Counted from the stretch's first letter, positions 44,959-53,884 are shown. The stretch: 64,000 bases of DNA from Roseburia_C sp031555935 (GCA_031555935.1 JAVBTX010000001.1:1-64000); one strand, 5' to 3'. Made by a program: numbers and translations. Notes: a model not told the origin generated them from the letters alone.

Positions 44959-45279
44959 CTATTTTCCAAGCTTACTGCGAATGTTATCCATATCATCCAC
45001 AAACACCAATATTTCCGCTACGACTTCGTAGAGCTCCGGCGGTATCATATCCCCGATTTCCAACTTGGATAGCGTACCGGCTAACTTATCATCCTTATAA
45101 AAAGGCACATTTCCTTCCTTGGCCTTTTCAATAATTTTTTCCGCAATTGCCCCTTTACCGGTGGCCAATATCTTTGGTGCCTGGTCGCCCGGCTGATACG
45201 CCAACGCTACTGCTGTTTTTGTTTTTTCCGGTTCCTCTTCAAACTTCAAAGGATGCCAACCATCTTTCTGCTCTGCCAT
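44959..45279 (-). CDS. FlhB-like cytoplasmic domain protein (YlqH type)
   Basis: A 106-residue protein equal to the cytoplasmic C-terminal part of FlhB/YscU, without the membrane part or the NPTH cleavage motif. Segments AVALAYQPGDQAPKILATGKGAIAEKIIEKAKEGNVPF and LEIGDMIPPELYEVVAEIL match the family. Start at the ATG after GGAG; a GTG five codons earlier overlaps the FliK-like stop. It corresponds to YlqH of Bacillus, whose role outside flagella is unknown. It is next to the FliK-like gene, and no other flagellar gene is in the window. Confidence 0.85.
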   Translation of the reverse strand: MAEQKDGWHPLKFEEEPEKTKTAVALAYQPGDQAPKILATGKGAIAEKIIEKAKEGNVPFYKDDKLAGTLSKLEIGDMIPPELYEVVAEILVFVDDMDNIRSKLGK

Positions 45280-45290
45280 GTTATCTCCAT

Positions 45291-46958
45291 TCACGCTCTA
45301 ACATCAAACGAATACCGATGTACCTGTTTACTTGGTTTTTGGTCTTTTTTTAGAAAATCTTCGACAAAGTCAATTTTCTTTTCTTGATTTTGAACTGAAA
45401 TTGTACACTGATATCCTTTTGCTTCTAACTTTGCTTCCAGGATATCCATATGCTCCATAATCAAATCATAAGACTTGTCATCGGCTAAAAAGAAGTCGGT
45501 ATGTACTTGCCTTTTCTGCATCTTTATCGAAACGTCCGTCGAGCCTAAATGCTCCAAATCAAGATGCAAAAAGGCCGTCAGTTCTCCTTCCGGCTCCATC
45601 AGATTGCGCTTATTCGAATAGACATACAAATCGCTTTGCGCATTTTGTCCACTTAGTTTCAGCGGTATCTGAAGATACTGATAGTTCTGGTTAATCTGAT
45701 GCATAAATTCCACGTTGTCGCGCACATTGGAAACTGCTTTTCCAAGCTGTGATTCCGCCTGACCGGTCTGTTTTAAAACCTGTTCAAGCTGATCCATCTG
45801 GCGGTCTAATTTATGATATAATTCTTTGATTTTATCACCAGTTTTTAGTTCTTCGGGCCGAACTAACCATTCCTGTTCAATGACATTTCGCAGTAATGCC
45901 TGATATGGCTTTCCAGACAAAAGCTCTTTGGCCTGATTCTGCTTCTGGAAATCTTCCATTTGTAAGCTACCGGTCAATTTTTGTAATAATTCTTTGACAT
46001 CCATTTCTGGATTCAGCTTGCCACCGACAAATAATGTCTCATCTTCGGCCAATGAGGGAAAATCCTTGAGCTGATTACCAAGCTCCGTTAACTGCTTCGC
46101 ATTCAATTCACGTCCTAGTGTGTTGGCTGGATAATCCGCCTGATTTTTAACTGGCAAGGTGTCTGCTGTCTCTGCTGATGCCGCGGTTAACTCTGCATTT
46201 TCTGCGATAGCCTCCGATGGTACCGCATTGGTCGCAGACTGTTCAGCGGTAGCCTGGGCCGAGGTTTCAAAAAATGCTTCTCCCAATAACGTCTCCAATA
46301 TCTGGGTATTTAAATTCCATGCCCCCGCATCTGTAATTGTCCCATTGTTAAAGGCCTGCGGCAGTTCCTCGATAAATTGATTCATCTGTCCGGTTATTGC
46401 TGACTGGTCCATTTTGTAATTTTCAAATTGGGCGGCCATTTCCGGTGTGATGGGAATATCGAGCTTAGACATCTGCACGATTGTCTTTTCATCCACACCA
46501 CTTTGCGATAGGACGGTTCGTGCCATTTCTAACAAGCTTTGCTTGTCAATTGGCATCTGTTCTTCCATCATGCTATTGACCATCGAAACCATGCGCCCAT
46601 TGGTTGGCAGACCTGCCGCATCCAATGCTTTTAAAAGTGTCGGATTGGTGATATTGCCCTTCGTATATGGTTTGATTTCGACTTGTGTGCCATTGTTGGA
46701 TTTTACTTGAAAAAACATGGATTGACCCACATTTACATCTAACTTCCCGGCCAATCTGGCCATTATCGTTTCGCCGTTGCTGAGTCCTAATACGACCTGA
46801 CCTTTTTTAATTTCATTTACAGTTCCTTCAAATACATTTCCAACCGCTAATTCCCCCACCGCTTCAACCAACTGCTGGGATGCCGGAGTTGGGGCCGCTA
46901 CGCTGACATTCTGACTGACATTACGATTGTATTGTTCTAGCATATTATTGATCTGCAT
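45291..46958 (-). CDS. FliK-like hook-length-control-type protein (YlqG type)
   Basis: A 555-residue soluble protein. The last 150 residues (from about LQIPLKLSGQNAQSDLYVYSNKR) resemble the C-terminal FliK domain, which in flagella contacts FlhB. The N-terminal 400 residues have a conserved start (VGNVFEGTVNEIKKGQVVLGLSNGETIMARL) and a long Ala/Gln-rich, low-complexity middle. It is the YlqG type, found next to rnhB in non-flagellated Firmicutes as well. The FlhB-like gene follows after 12 bases, keeping the FliK-FlhB pair together. Function unknown. Confidence 0.75.
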   Translation of the reverse strand: MQINNMLEQYNRNVSQNVSVAAPTPASQQLVEAVGELAVGNVFEGTVNEIKKGQVVLGLSNGETIMARLAGKLDVNVGQSMFFQVKSNNGTQVEIKPYTKGNITNPTLLKALDAAGLPTNGRMVSMVNSMMEEQMPIDKQSLLEMARTVLSQSGVDEKTIVQMSKLDIPITPEMAAQFENYKMDQSAITGQMNQFIEELPQAFNNGTITDAGAWNLNTQILETLLGEAFFETSAQATAEQSATNAVPSEAIAENAELTAASAETADTLPVKNQADYPANTLGRELNAKQLTELGNQLKDFPSLAEDETLFVGGKLNPEMDVKELLQKLTGSLQMEDFQKQNQAKELLSGKPYQALLRNVIEQEWLVRPEELKTGDKIKELYHKLDRQMDQLEQVLKQTGQAESQLGKAVSNVRDNVEFMHQINQNYQYLQIPLKLSGQNAQSDLYVYSNKRNLMEPEGELTAFLHLDLEHLGSTDVSIKMQKRQVHTDFFLADDKSYDLIMEHMDILEAKLEAKGYQCTISVQNQEKKIDFVEDFLKKDQKPSKQVHRYSFDVRA

Positions 46959-46991
46959 TGCCCTGCCCCTCCCGACTTATTTTTCCAATTT

Positions 46992-47750
46992 TTAAATAAA
47001 ATTCTTAATAAAACTTCTTCTATGTATTGGTGATGGTCCGATTTCTTTTAATGCTTCTATGTGCTTCTGGGCACCATACCCTTTATTTGATGCAAAATCA
47101 TACGCTGGCAGAATTTCATCATACTCTACCATCAAGCGGTCTCTGGTTACCTTGGCAATAATGCTGGCCGCGCCAATCGATATGCTTTTGGCATCGCCTT
47201 TGATAATCGGTATCTGCCGAATGGCCACGCCCGGTATTGTCACAGCATCATTTAATAGTATATCGGGTGGTACGCTCAATTTATTTATAGCCTCCCGCAT
47301 CGCTTCGTAGGTAGCCTGCAAAATGTTGATTTCATCAATTCGCTGGGGACTTACCATACCAACGCCCACAGCCACGGCTTTTTCCATAATCACATCGTAC
47401 AATTCTTCTCTTTTTTTCTCACTCAGCTTCTTGGAATCGTTGATATATAAAATATCGCAGTCCTTCGGCAAAATTACCGCTGCCGCGACTACCGGTCCTG
47501 CCAGCGGCCCACGACCAACCTCATCAATGCCGCAAATAAAGCCACATTCCTGATATTCCCTTTCGTATTGTTTCAAAGCTTCCATGCGGGCCTTTTCAAA
47601 TTCTAAAGCGGCCATTTTTTTTCGAGCCTGCGCCACCGCTTGTTGCACACCGCCTCTTTCATCAAGCTGATAGATTTTTATAAAAGAAGGCAGCATGGTT
47701 ACCTCTGCTGCCTTTAATTCCTGTTTGATTTCTCCGATTGTTTTCTCCAT
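46992..47750 (-). CDS. rnhB: ribonuclease HII
   Basis: A 252-residue enzyme that removes ribonucleotides from DNA. The start MEKTIGEIKQE follows GAGGAAG; the open frame continues 55 residues further upstream, but that part is the translated tandem repeat and the neighbouring lepB tail, not protein. Motifs: CGIDEVGRGPLAGPVVAAAV, INDSKKLSEKKREELY and DAVTIPG, with the catalytic acidic residues. The N-terminal 70 residues are the extra domain common in Firmicutes RNase HII. Confidence 0.96.
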   Translation of the reverse strand: MEKTIGEIKQELKAAEVTMLPSFIKIYQLDERGGVQQAVAQARKKMAALEFEKARMEALKQYEREYQECGFICGIDEVGRGPLAGPVVAAAVILPKDCDILYINDSKKLSEKKREELYDVIMEKAVAVGVGMVSPQRIDEINILQATYEAMREAINKLSVPPDILLNDAVTIPGVAIRQIPIIKGDAKSISIGAASIIAKVTRDRLMVEYDEILPAYDFASNKGYGAQKHIEALKEIGPSPIHRRSFIKNFI

Positions 47751-47766
47751 TATATATCTTCCTCTA

Positions 47767-47840
47767 CTTTCCGCCGAGCACCGCGAGGGGGACTTTCCGC
47801 TAACTTTCCGCCGAGCACCGCGAGGGGGACTTTCCGCTAC
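47767..47840 (+). repeat. exact tandem pair of a 37-bp dispersed repeat
   Basis: Two identical 37-base units (47767-47803 and 47804-47840) fill most of the rnhB-lepB gap. Each begins CTTTCCGCCGAGC, has a CCGCGAGGGGGA centre and ends CTTTCCGC, so the unit is bounded by CTTTCCGC direct repeats. Related copies lie at 7454-7490, 11849-11874 and perhaps in folE. Confidence 0.9.
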
Positions 47841-47841
47841 T

Positions 47842-48408
47842 TTACTTATGTTGAATGATTCCGAGCTTATCAATTGGATAAATGCGAAACCATGCTTTCC
47901 CAATAATTCGCTCACGATGTATCACACCGACGTCCTCGGCGCGGCTGTCCTTGCTGTAATTGCGATTATCTCCCAGCACAAAATATTCATCCTGCCCTAA
48001 CGTTATTTCTTCTTTTGCCACTCCAGCATTTTGTATCACTTCACGTCCGTAGGATTCATCAAGCATTTCACCATTAATATAAATATCACCGATTTCATCA
48101 ATCCGAACCGTTTCGCCCGGTAGGCCAATGATTCGCTTAATGTAGTAAGTATTTTCTTCATATTCAAAAGGAAAAACAATGATGTCAAAACGCTCGGGGT
48201 CGTGAAAGCGATATGTAATTTTATCGACAATCAAATTGTCTCCATCACTAAGTCCCGGTTCCATTGATGCTCCTGACACCTTAGTCCGTTGTCCCACATA
48301 GGTGATTACCAGAAATATCAGCAGGATTAGTACCGCAACATATACCACCATGCTAATACATTCCCGGATAATCTCGTTCTTTCCTATTTTTTGCTTCTTT
48401 CCAGCCAT
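47842..48408 (-). CDS. lepB: type I signal peptidase
   Basis: A 188-residue membrane serine peptidase that removes signal peptides from exported proteins. Residues 20-40 form the membrane anchor; motif B is SGASMEPGL with the catalytic serine, motif D is YYIKRIIGLPGE with the catalytic lysine, and motif E is GDNRNYSKDSR. It is a paralogue of the gene at 49304; the two flank rbgA. Presence of two copies suits the many exported proteins in the window. Confidence 0.96.
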   Translation of the reverse strand: MAGKKQKIGKNEIIRECISMVVYVAVLILLIFLVITYVGQRTKVSGASMEPGLSDGDNLIVDKITYRFHDPERFDIIVFPFEYEENTYYIKRIIGLPGETVRIDEIGDIYINGEMLDESYGREVIQNAGVAKEEITLGQDEYFVLGDNRNYSKDSRAEDVGVIHRERIIGKAWFRIYPIDKLGIIQHK

Positions 48409-48441
48409 TTTTCATTCCCTTTATCTATCTCTATTTTAGAC

Positions 48442-49287
48442 CTAAATTTCCGGTTTTTCAAGGGTGATTTTTCCCAGTTTTCCAATTCGAAATTCATCTA
48501 TAAGTAAGGCTGCAGCCTTGGCATAATCGAGTTCATTCCCTTTTTTGATACAATTTCGATTGATTGCGATTTGTTCTAAGACCTTAACCGCATCCTCGGT
48601 TTCTTCGATGGCATAGCGATTTTTCAGTAGCTGCGGGTAATTCTGCAACAAAACCTTTAGCAATTCTAAAGATAGCTCATCAATATTTAGTATCTCATCT
48701 TTGATGGAACCAATCAGTGCCAGCTTGAGTCCAACACTTTGGTCCTCGAATTTCGGCCAGAGTATTCCCGGCGTATCTAATAGTTCCACACTCTTATTCA
48801 AGCGAATCCATTGTTTTCCTTTGGTTACGCCTGGTTTATTTCCGGTTTTGGCACATGCTTTGCCGGCATAGGTGTTAATAAAGGTTGACTTTCCGACATT
48901 GGGGATGCCTACTACCATCGCCCGCACTGGTCGATTCAGGATTCCCCTTTTTCGGTCACGCTCCATCTTTTCCTTACAAGCATCTAAGATTACCGCCTGT
49001 ACTGCTTTCATATTGCCTTTGTTCCTTGCATCTAAGCGCACTGCAAAATATCCCTTTTGCTCAAAGTAACGCATCCACTCTTCATTCAAACGTTCATCTG
49101 CCAAATCTGCTTTATTTAACAATATGAGGCGGGCTTTGTTCTTTCCTAGTTCATCTATATCTGGATTTCGGCTGCTCATTGGGATTCTGGCATCGACTAA
49201 TTCGATGACTAAATCGACCAGCTTGATATCCTCCTGCATCTGACGTTTCGCTTTGGTCATATGCCCTGGGTACCACTGAAACTGCAT
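48442..49287 (-). CDS. rbgA: ribosome-biogenesis GTPase RbgA (YlqF)
   Basis: A 281-residue circularly permuted GTPase needed for late 50S assembly. The start MQFQWYPGHMTKA follows GAGGAAAAAG; the permuted order is visible, with G4 NKADL (about residue 55) preceding G1 GIPNVGKST (about 125) and G3 DTPG (about 170). The C-terminal ANTAR-like domain covers residues 190-281. It lies between the two lepB genes. Confidence 0.96.
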   Translation of the reverse strand: MQFQWYPGHMTKAKRQMQEDIKLVDLVIELVDARIPMSSRNPDIDELGKNKARLILLNKADLADERLNEEWMRYFEQKGYFAVRLDARNKGNMKAVQAVILDACKEKMERDRKRGILNRPVRAMVVGIPNVGKSTFINTYAGKACAKTGNKPGVTKGKQWIRLNKSVELLDTPGILWPKFEDQSVGLKLALIGSIKDEILNIDELSLELLKVLLQNYPQLLKNRYAIEETEDAVKVLEQIAINRNCIKKGNELDYAKAAALLIDEFRIGKLGKITLEKPEI

Positions 49288-49303
49288 TCTTTTTCCTCGC
49301 TTT

Positions 49304-49888
49304 CTATAGGGTGCCAAATTTTCCAAACGGCGACACGATAAACCATGCCTTGCCAATCAGGTATTCTTTTTTGATATTTCCGATATTGGCATACCGACTG
49401 TCTTCGCTGTTGTTGCGATTATCCCCGAGGACAAAATACTCATCTTCACCAATTGTTATTTCTTCACTGGCCAATCCTGCCTCGTCGATACTTTCGCTGT
49501 CAAAATCATCTGTGTATTCTATTCCATTGATAAAGATGTTCCCATTCTTTATCTGCACGGTATCTCCTGGCACTGCTATTACCCGTTTTACATAGTAATG
49601 TGATTTCTCATTTCCGTTTGGCAAAAACACGACTACATCCCCAGCCTTCGGTTTTGCCACCTTATAGACAAAGCGATTCACCAATACCTGGTCGCCGCTT
49701 TCTAACTGTGGTGCCATCGACTGACCAACCACCGGTGCCCGCATTCCCACAAAATAGACTAATACATAGGCCAGCAATAGAACAATCATAATTTCCACTG
49801 CCCATGTCAGTATTTCTTTTAACAACGGGACATTGATGGCTTTTTTTGGTTTTCTGAAGTTTAATCCGGTTACTTTTCTTCTTCCCAT
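49304..49888 (-). CDS. lepB: type I signal peptidase, second copy
   Basis: A 194-residue signal peptidase. The anchor is at about residues 29-48; motif B is GQSMAPQLESGD, motif D YYVKRVIAVPGD and motif E GDNRNNSEDSR. Sequence identity to the other copy is clear but moderate, so the duplication is not recent. It directly follows rplS in the same direction and precedes rbgA. Confidence 0.96.
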   Translation of the reverse strand: MGRRKVTGLNFRKPKKAINVPLLKEILTWAVEIMIVLLLAYVLVYFVGMRAPVVGQSMAPQLESGDQVLVNRFVYKVAKPKAGDVVVFLPNGNEKSHYYVKRVIAVPGDTVQIKNGNIFINGIEYTDDFDSESIDEAGLASEEITIGEDEYFVLGDNRNNSEDSRYANIGNIKKEYLIGKAWFIVSPFGKFGTL

Positions 49889-49931
49889 TTTTATCCTCGT
49901 ATTATCTTGTATTATATATAGTTCTTAAAAT

Positions 49932-50053
49932 AGAATCCCGCTTGCGGGATTCTTGCGCCGAGCGTATCCGACCAAAGGGAGGATAATTTCCTCTTAAGCG
50001 AGTGCGCATCCATAGCGGAGCGTTAATTCATAGGACGCATTTCCCTATGAATT
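49932..50053. repeat. structured rplS-lepB intergenic region
   Basis: A perfect palindrome AGAATCCCGC-TT-GCGGGATTCT (49932-49953) and a second hairpin AATTCATAGG/CCTATGAATT (50025-50034 with 50044-50053) lie in the gap, with a GC-rich GGAG/CTCC-bearing centre between. No coding frame is apparent. It may be an RNA-processing region of the rplS-lepB transcript. Confidence 0.55.
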
Positions 50054-50057
50054 TAAG

Positions 50058-50089
50058 AAAAGGGACAATACATATTGTAATGTCCCTTT
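50058..50089 (-). terminator. hairpin after rplS
   Basis: Minus-strand stem AAAGGGACA/TGTCCCTTT followed by TTCTTAAATT, just past the rplS stop. It may terminate part of the transcript before lepB. Confidence 0.7.
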
Positions 50090-50097
50090 GGCAGTTC

Positions 50098-50451
50098 TTA
50101 TTTTACTAACTCTTTTACTTTCGCTTTTTTACCAATACGTCCTCTTAAGTAGGTTAATTTAGCTCTTCTTACTTTACCTCTTCTGACAACGTCTACGTGG
50201 TCTACGTTTGGAGAGTGTAATGGCCAAGTTTTTTCTACTCCGACACCATTGGAGAATTTACGAACGGTGAAAGTTGCACGGTTACTTCCGCCCTGTTTCT
50301 TCAATACGATTCCTTCGAATACCTGAATTCTTTCACGAGTTCCCTCTTTGATTTTCGCAAATACCTTAACTGTATCGCCTACACGAAACTCTGGTACTTC
50401 TGCTTTTAACTGCTCGTTCTCAATGCTTTTAATGATTTCACTTGCGTTCAT
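50098..50451 (-). CDS. rplS: 50S ribosomal protein L19
   Basis: A 117-residue ribosomal protein at the 30S-50S interface. The sequence is standard: residues 20-35 FRVGDTVKVFAKIKEG, then RIQVFEGIVLKKQGG and HSPNVDHVDVVRRGKVRRAKL. AGGAGG precedes the ATG. The 70-base 5' leader (50452-50530) could hold a short autoregulatory structure as in Bacillus rplS, but I do not see a convincing fold. Confidence 0.98.
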   Translation of the reverse strand: MNASEIIKSIENEQLKAEVPEFRVGDTVKVFAKIKEGTRERIQVFEGIVLKKQGGSNRATFTVRKFSNGVGVEKTWPLHSPNVDHVDVVRRGKVRRAKLTYLRGRIGKKAKVKELVK

Positions 50452-50553
50452 TTTGTGACCTCCTAATTATTTAGATGTTCTTAATACATAAACGTAACAG
50501 AGGACCATCAATTATTCACAACGGATAGATTTTACCATAAATGAGTGGGCTCG

Positions 50554-51951
50554 TCAACTGGTTTTCTTTTCTATTTTCTCCTTATACATTGCCAAATCCG
50601 CAGCATGTAATATTTCATCAGATGAGGAAAGCTCTTGTGACGGAAATCTCGTTACACCGATACTTACTGATGAAAGATAACTTTTTTCAAAAGAGTGCCA
50701 TGATTTCTTAAAACGGGTGTGTATCTTGTCCACAATCTCTGCAATTTCAGCTTCGGTAATATCATCAAACAGAAGTATAAATTCATCCCCCCCATATCGA
50801 TAGGCATGGTTTTCATATTTTGGTATATTATTTAAATACTCTGCCACCTGCCTTAGAAAGGTATCTCCCTTCTCATGTCCATATTGGTCATTAACATATT
50901 TAAAGTTATCCAAATCACAAAATAATATATACTTATATACTCCTCTTGATAAAGCATCCGCCAAGGAGCTTTGAAAATCTTTTTGAAACTTATTACGGTT
51001 CGGTATCTTTGTCAGCCCATCATAAAATGCCATCTGTGAAATCAAAAGCTCATTTGTCTTATTGTCGGTGATATTGGCACTGCATATTACATGGGCTGTT
51101 CTACCATCCACCCAGATGCAAGCCGAGCTGAAGACCCGAAACCACGATTTATCAAAAGGACGTTGATAATCCCAGGAATATGTGTTTGTAGGGTTCCCAT
51201 TTTCATCAATTAAATGTTTCCTTGGGCAATAATCACATTGACCTTCTTTATCATTATACAAAATCTTCCAACATGTTTTTCCGACCATTTGGGATATTCC
51301 CCCGTATGGTGCGGCCATCGTTTCATTTGCATATAAGATTTCATCCGTGTAAAAATCCGTCACATAAATATCTACACCAGAATGATTCATTGTTCTCTCA
51401 AGAGCCAGCTTGGAATATTCATACCTTTGCTTATATAACGATAATTTAAAGGTATTGGCAGCAATCGCCAAAATAGCTCCAATTGTAATGGCATCATTTT
51501 CTTCCACCTCACTGTGACTATTACAATTCAGCATACCACAGATACCTACAACCCCTCCCTCATCACAAACAACATTCATCCAAAAGCATGAGGGTTGGTT
51601 TAGAAACTCTAATAATTTCATGTTATAAATGGATTTGTCTATATTTTCCTTTTTAACATAATATATAAATGGACTGTCATACACCTGCCGGATATCTGCT
51701 TCCGTAAACAGTTCATTTATATTGATATCTTCCTTCATCTTAATACCTTTTAAATCAGAACATTTCTTATTTAGAATTAATTTTCCCGTATAATCCGCCT
51801 CATATAAAAAGGCACCGTCAACCTTGAAAAACTCCTTTGTTTTCTCAAAAGCACTGCATAGCTTGTCATAAGGCGCAATACTATTTCTATTTAACAAATC
51901 CGAAATTTCAAGAAAAAATTTAGTTTTATCATTGTATGTCTTGCTAATCAT
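50554..51951 (-). CDS. GGDEF diguanylate cyclase with GAF-like and PAS domains
   Basis: A 465-residue soluble signalling protein. The N-terminal 175 residues are GAF-like, residues about 185-290 are a PAS-like domain with CDYCPRKHL, and residues about 300-465 form a GGDEF domain with intact YRYGGDEFILLF and NRNKFQKDF upstream, so it probably makes cyclic di-GMP. The RxxD inhibitory site before GGDEF is missing. The CxxC pair plus a nearby CWK cysteine in the PAS part could bind a metal or haem-like sensor ligand, by inference only. AAGGGGT precedes the ATG. Confidence 0.87.
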   Translation of the reverse strand: MISKTYNDKTKFFLEISDLLNRNSIAPYDKLCSAFEKTKEFFKVDGAFLYEADYTGKLILNKKCSDLKGIKMKEDININELFTEADIRQVYDSPFIYYVKKENIDKSIYNMKLLEFLNQPSCFWMNVVCDEGGVVGICGMLNCNSHSEVEENDAITIGAILAIAANTFKLSLYKQRYEYSKLALERTMNHSGVDIYVTDFYTDEILYANETMAAPYGGISQMVGKTCWKILYNDKEGQCDYCPRKHLIDENGNPTNTYSWDYQRPFDKSWFRVFSSACIWVDGRTAHVICSANITDNKTNELLISQMAFYDGLTKIPNRNKFQKDFQSSLADALSRGVYKYILFCDLDNFKYVNDQYGHEKGDTFLRQVAEYLNNIPKYENHAYRYGGDEFILLFDDITEAEIAEIVDKIHTRFKKSWHSFEKSYLSSVSIGVTRFPSQELSSSDEILHAADLAMYKEKIEKKTS

Positions 51952-52073
51952 AAGTACCCCTTATCACAAATCTTAATAGCAAATATCGTATTTTTTTATA
52001 TTATAACAAATTGTGTCAAATACCACAACAACATATGTAAGTAAACACTGATTCCAATATTAAACACTATTCG

Positions 52074-52120
52074 AAAAAAAGTCACTTTTGCAAGGGAATA
52101 ATTCCCAAACAAAAATGACT
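52074..52120 (-). terminator. terminator of the maltodextrin operon
   Basis: Long imperfect stem AGTCATTTTTGTTTGGGAA.../TTCCC..GCAAAAGTGACT on the minus strand, then TTTTTTCG; lies just past the GH13 stop. Confidence 0.85.
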
Positions 52121-52135
52121 AAATTGTAATATCAA

Positions 52136-53884
52136 TCACACCAACTCAAAAACTTTTCCGGTGTAGCCCGCAAGTACAATCACCTCTTTTATCATCCCTC
52201 CGTCCTTAATATCCAACAATCGCTCCCCCCTCATTGCCGGAATCTCCGACTGATTCACTCGTTGTTCTTTCTCACTATTATTTAAAATCACTAACACCGC
52301 TTGTCCCTGCACACTTCGGACAAATGCATAAACACAGCTTTCATTATTTGTATACACCGTCTGATAACTGCCCCGCTTAATCGCATCGTATTTCTTTCTT
52401 ATCGCAATCCATGAGCGAAACGCCCAAACGCAATTTTGCTCCTGCTGCCACGGCATCGGTGCTCGATATTCGCTCTCAGTTATCCCCTCCAGATAGCATT
52501 CGTCACCATAAAACACAGAGGGAATGCCAACTCCCATAAATAAATAGAAGAAAGCCAACTCCATTTTTTTACGGTCACCGCCACAGTAGCTTAGAAAACG
52601 TGGCACATCATGCGAATCTAAAAAGTTCATCTGGGCGAGACTGACCCGCCTTGGGTAGCGCATCATCATTTTCTGAATCTGCTCATCAAATTCCTGCACG
52701 GTCAATTCCCCAGTGCCAAAAAAGTCCTTGCACAGATAGGAAAAGGTATAATTCATCGTTGAATCAAATTGATCGCCACTCAGCCAACAAAGAGATTCTT
52801 CCCAGATTTCACCAATTAACAGGGCATCCTTTTTGACCGCCCGTACTTCCTTGCGAAATTGCCGCCAAAAGTCGTGGTTGATTTCGTTGGCAACATCTAA
52901 ACGCCAGCCATCAATATCGGCTTCTGTTATCCAATAGGTTCCTACTTTGCAAAAGTATTCTGCTACAGCTGGATTGCCAGTATTTAATTTAGGCATCTCT
53001 TTAACGTAGGCAAATGCTTCATAGTCCGGCGGGTTTTTATATTCGACCGGTGTTGGCATATAATAGAACCAATCATAATAGGCTGACTCTGCTCCCTTTT
53101 CCAGAACATTGCGAAAGGCAAAAAAATCTGGACCGCAATGGTTAAAGACACCATCTAATATCACTCGAATTTCATTCTCATGACAACGGTTCACCAATTT
53201 CTTAAAATCTTCCATCGTCCCCAGACAAGGGTCAATTTCAAAGTAATCAATCGTATCGTATTTATGATAAGAATTTGCTGCAAAAATAGGATTCAAATAG
53301 ATACAGTTAACTCCCAAATCCTTCAGGTAAGAGATATTTTCAGCTACTCCGTTTAATGTTCCGCCAATATTGCAATGAGATTTATGTCCGCTTGGCAGCG
53401 TCAACGTCTTTTCATTTTGTTCTATCAGCTCTCGGCCGTTGGCAAAACTGTCGGGAAAAATGTGATACATCACCACATCCTCTGCCCACGCTGGAATATC
53501 AATAATATCTTCGCGGCGAAGATACGGGAATTGAAAATATTCGGTGCGGTTGCAATTCATTGTATCACAAAATTCTCTTCCATAATAATACTGTTGCTGT
53601 TGCCCATCATCGAGTCGAAAGTAATAACATATTCTTGTATAGATATCAACGATTTCGACCTCATAATAATCAAACAGATTATCGGTCGCGGCCTTTTTCA
53701 TCTCTAGCTTTTTGGTGAGTATCGGCTCCTGCTGACAGACCCGGTCCCCATAGTATAACTCACACCGTTTCAAATCCCCCTTCTGTACCCTAAGACGAAT
53801 CACCAGCGTATGCTCATCCTCAGCAAATGCATACTGCGATAACGGTATATGTAAAACTGCTTCTCTATTCATTTTAATAACCAT
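52136..53884 (-). CDS. GH13 neopullulanase / cyclomaltodextrinase-type enzyme
   Basis: A 582-residue glycoside hydrolase, intracellular (no signal). Residues 1-115 form the CBM34-type N-domain, then an alpha-amylase barrel. Catalytic residues: nucleophile in GWRLDVANEI, acid/base in LIGEIWEES and the third acid in LDSHDVPRF; DGVFNHCG is the early GH13 motif. The N-domain marks the cyclomaltodextrinase/neopullulanase/maltogenic-amylase group, which degrades maltodextrins taken up by the cell. The start at 53884 is uncertain; ATG at 53872 gives a family-like MNREAV start, with an imperfect site for either. It is the last gene of the sugar operon. Confidence 0.92.
   Translation of the reverse strand: MVIKMNREAVLHIPLSQYAFAEDEHTLVIRLRVQKGDLKRCELYYGDRVCQQEPILTKKLEMKKAATDNLFDYYEVEIVDIYTRICYYFRLDDGQQQQYYYGREFCDTMNCNRTEYFQFPYLRREDIIDIPAWAEDVVMYHIFPDSFANGRELIEQNEKTLTLPSGHKSHCNIGGTLNGVAENISYLKDLGVNCIYLNPIFAANSYHKYDTIDYFEIDPCLGTMEDFKKLVNRCHENEIRVILDGVFNHCGPDFFAFRNVLEKGAESAYYDWFYYMPTPVEYKNPPDYEAFAYVKEMPKLNTGNPAVAEYFCKVGTYWITEADIDGWRLDVANEINHDFWRQFRKEVRAVKKDALLIGEIWEESLCWLSGDQFDSTMNYTFSYLCKDFFGTGELTVQEFDEQIQKMMMRYPRRVSLAQMNFLDSHDVPRFLSYCGGDRKKMELAFFYLFMGVGIPSVFYGDECYLEGITESEYRAPMPWQQEQNCVWAFRSWIAIRKKYDAIKRGSYQTVYTNNESCVYAFVRSVQGQAVLVILNNSEKEQRVNQSEIPAMRGERLLDIKDGGMIKEVIVLAGYTGKVFELV

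Noticed and set aside
47767..47840. CRISPR or attachment-site duplication at the rnhB-lepB gap
   Set aside because: Two exact units abut with no spacer, and no integrase or tRNA is adjacent.
47751..47915. Upstream extension of the RNase HII frame by about 55 residues
   Set aside because: The extra codons read through the tandem 37-bp repeat and the end of lepB; the good RBS and family start are at 47750.
50452..50530. L19 leader RNA
   Set aside because: The region is short and I could not find a convincing conserved fold; a covariance-model search would decide.
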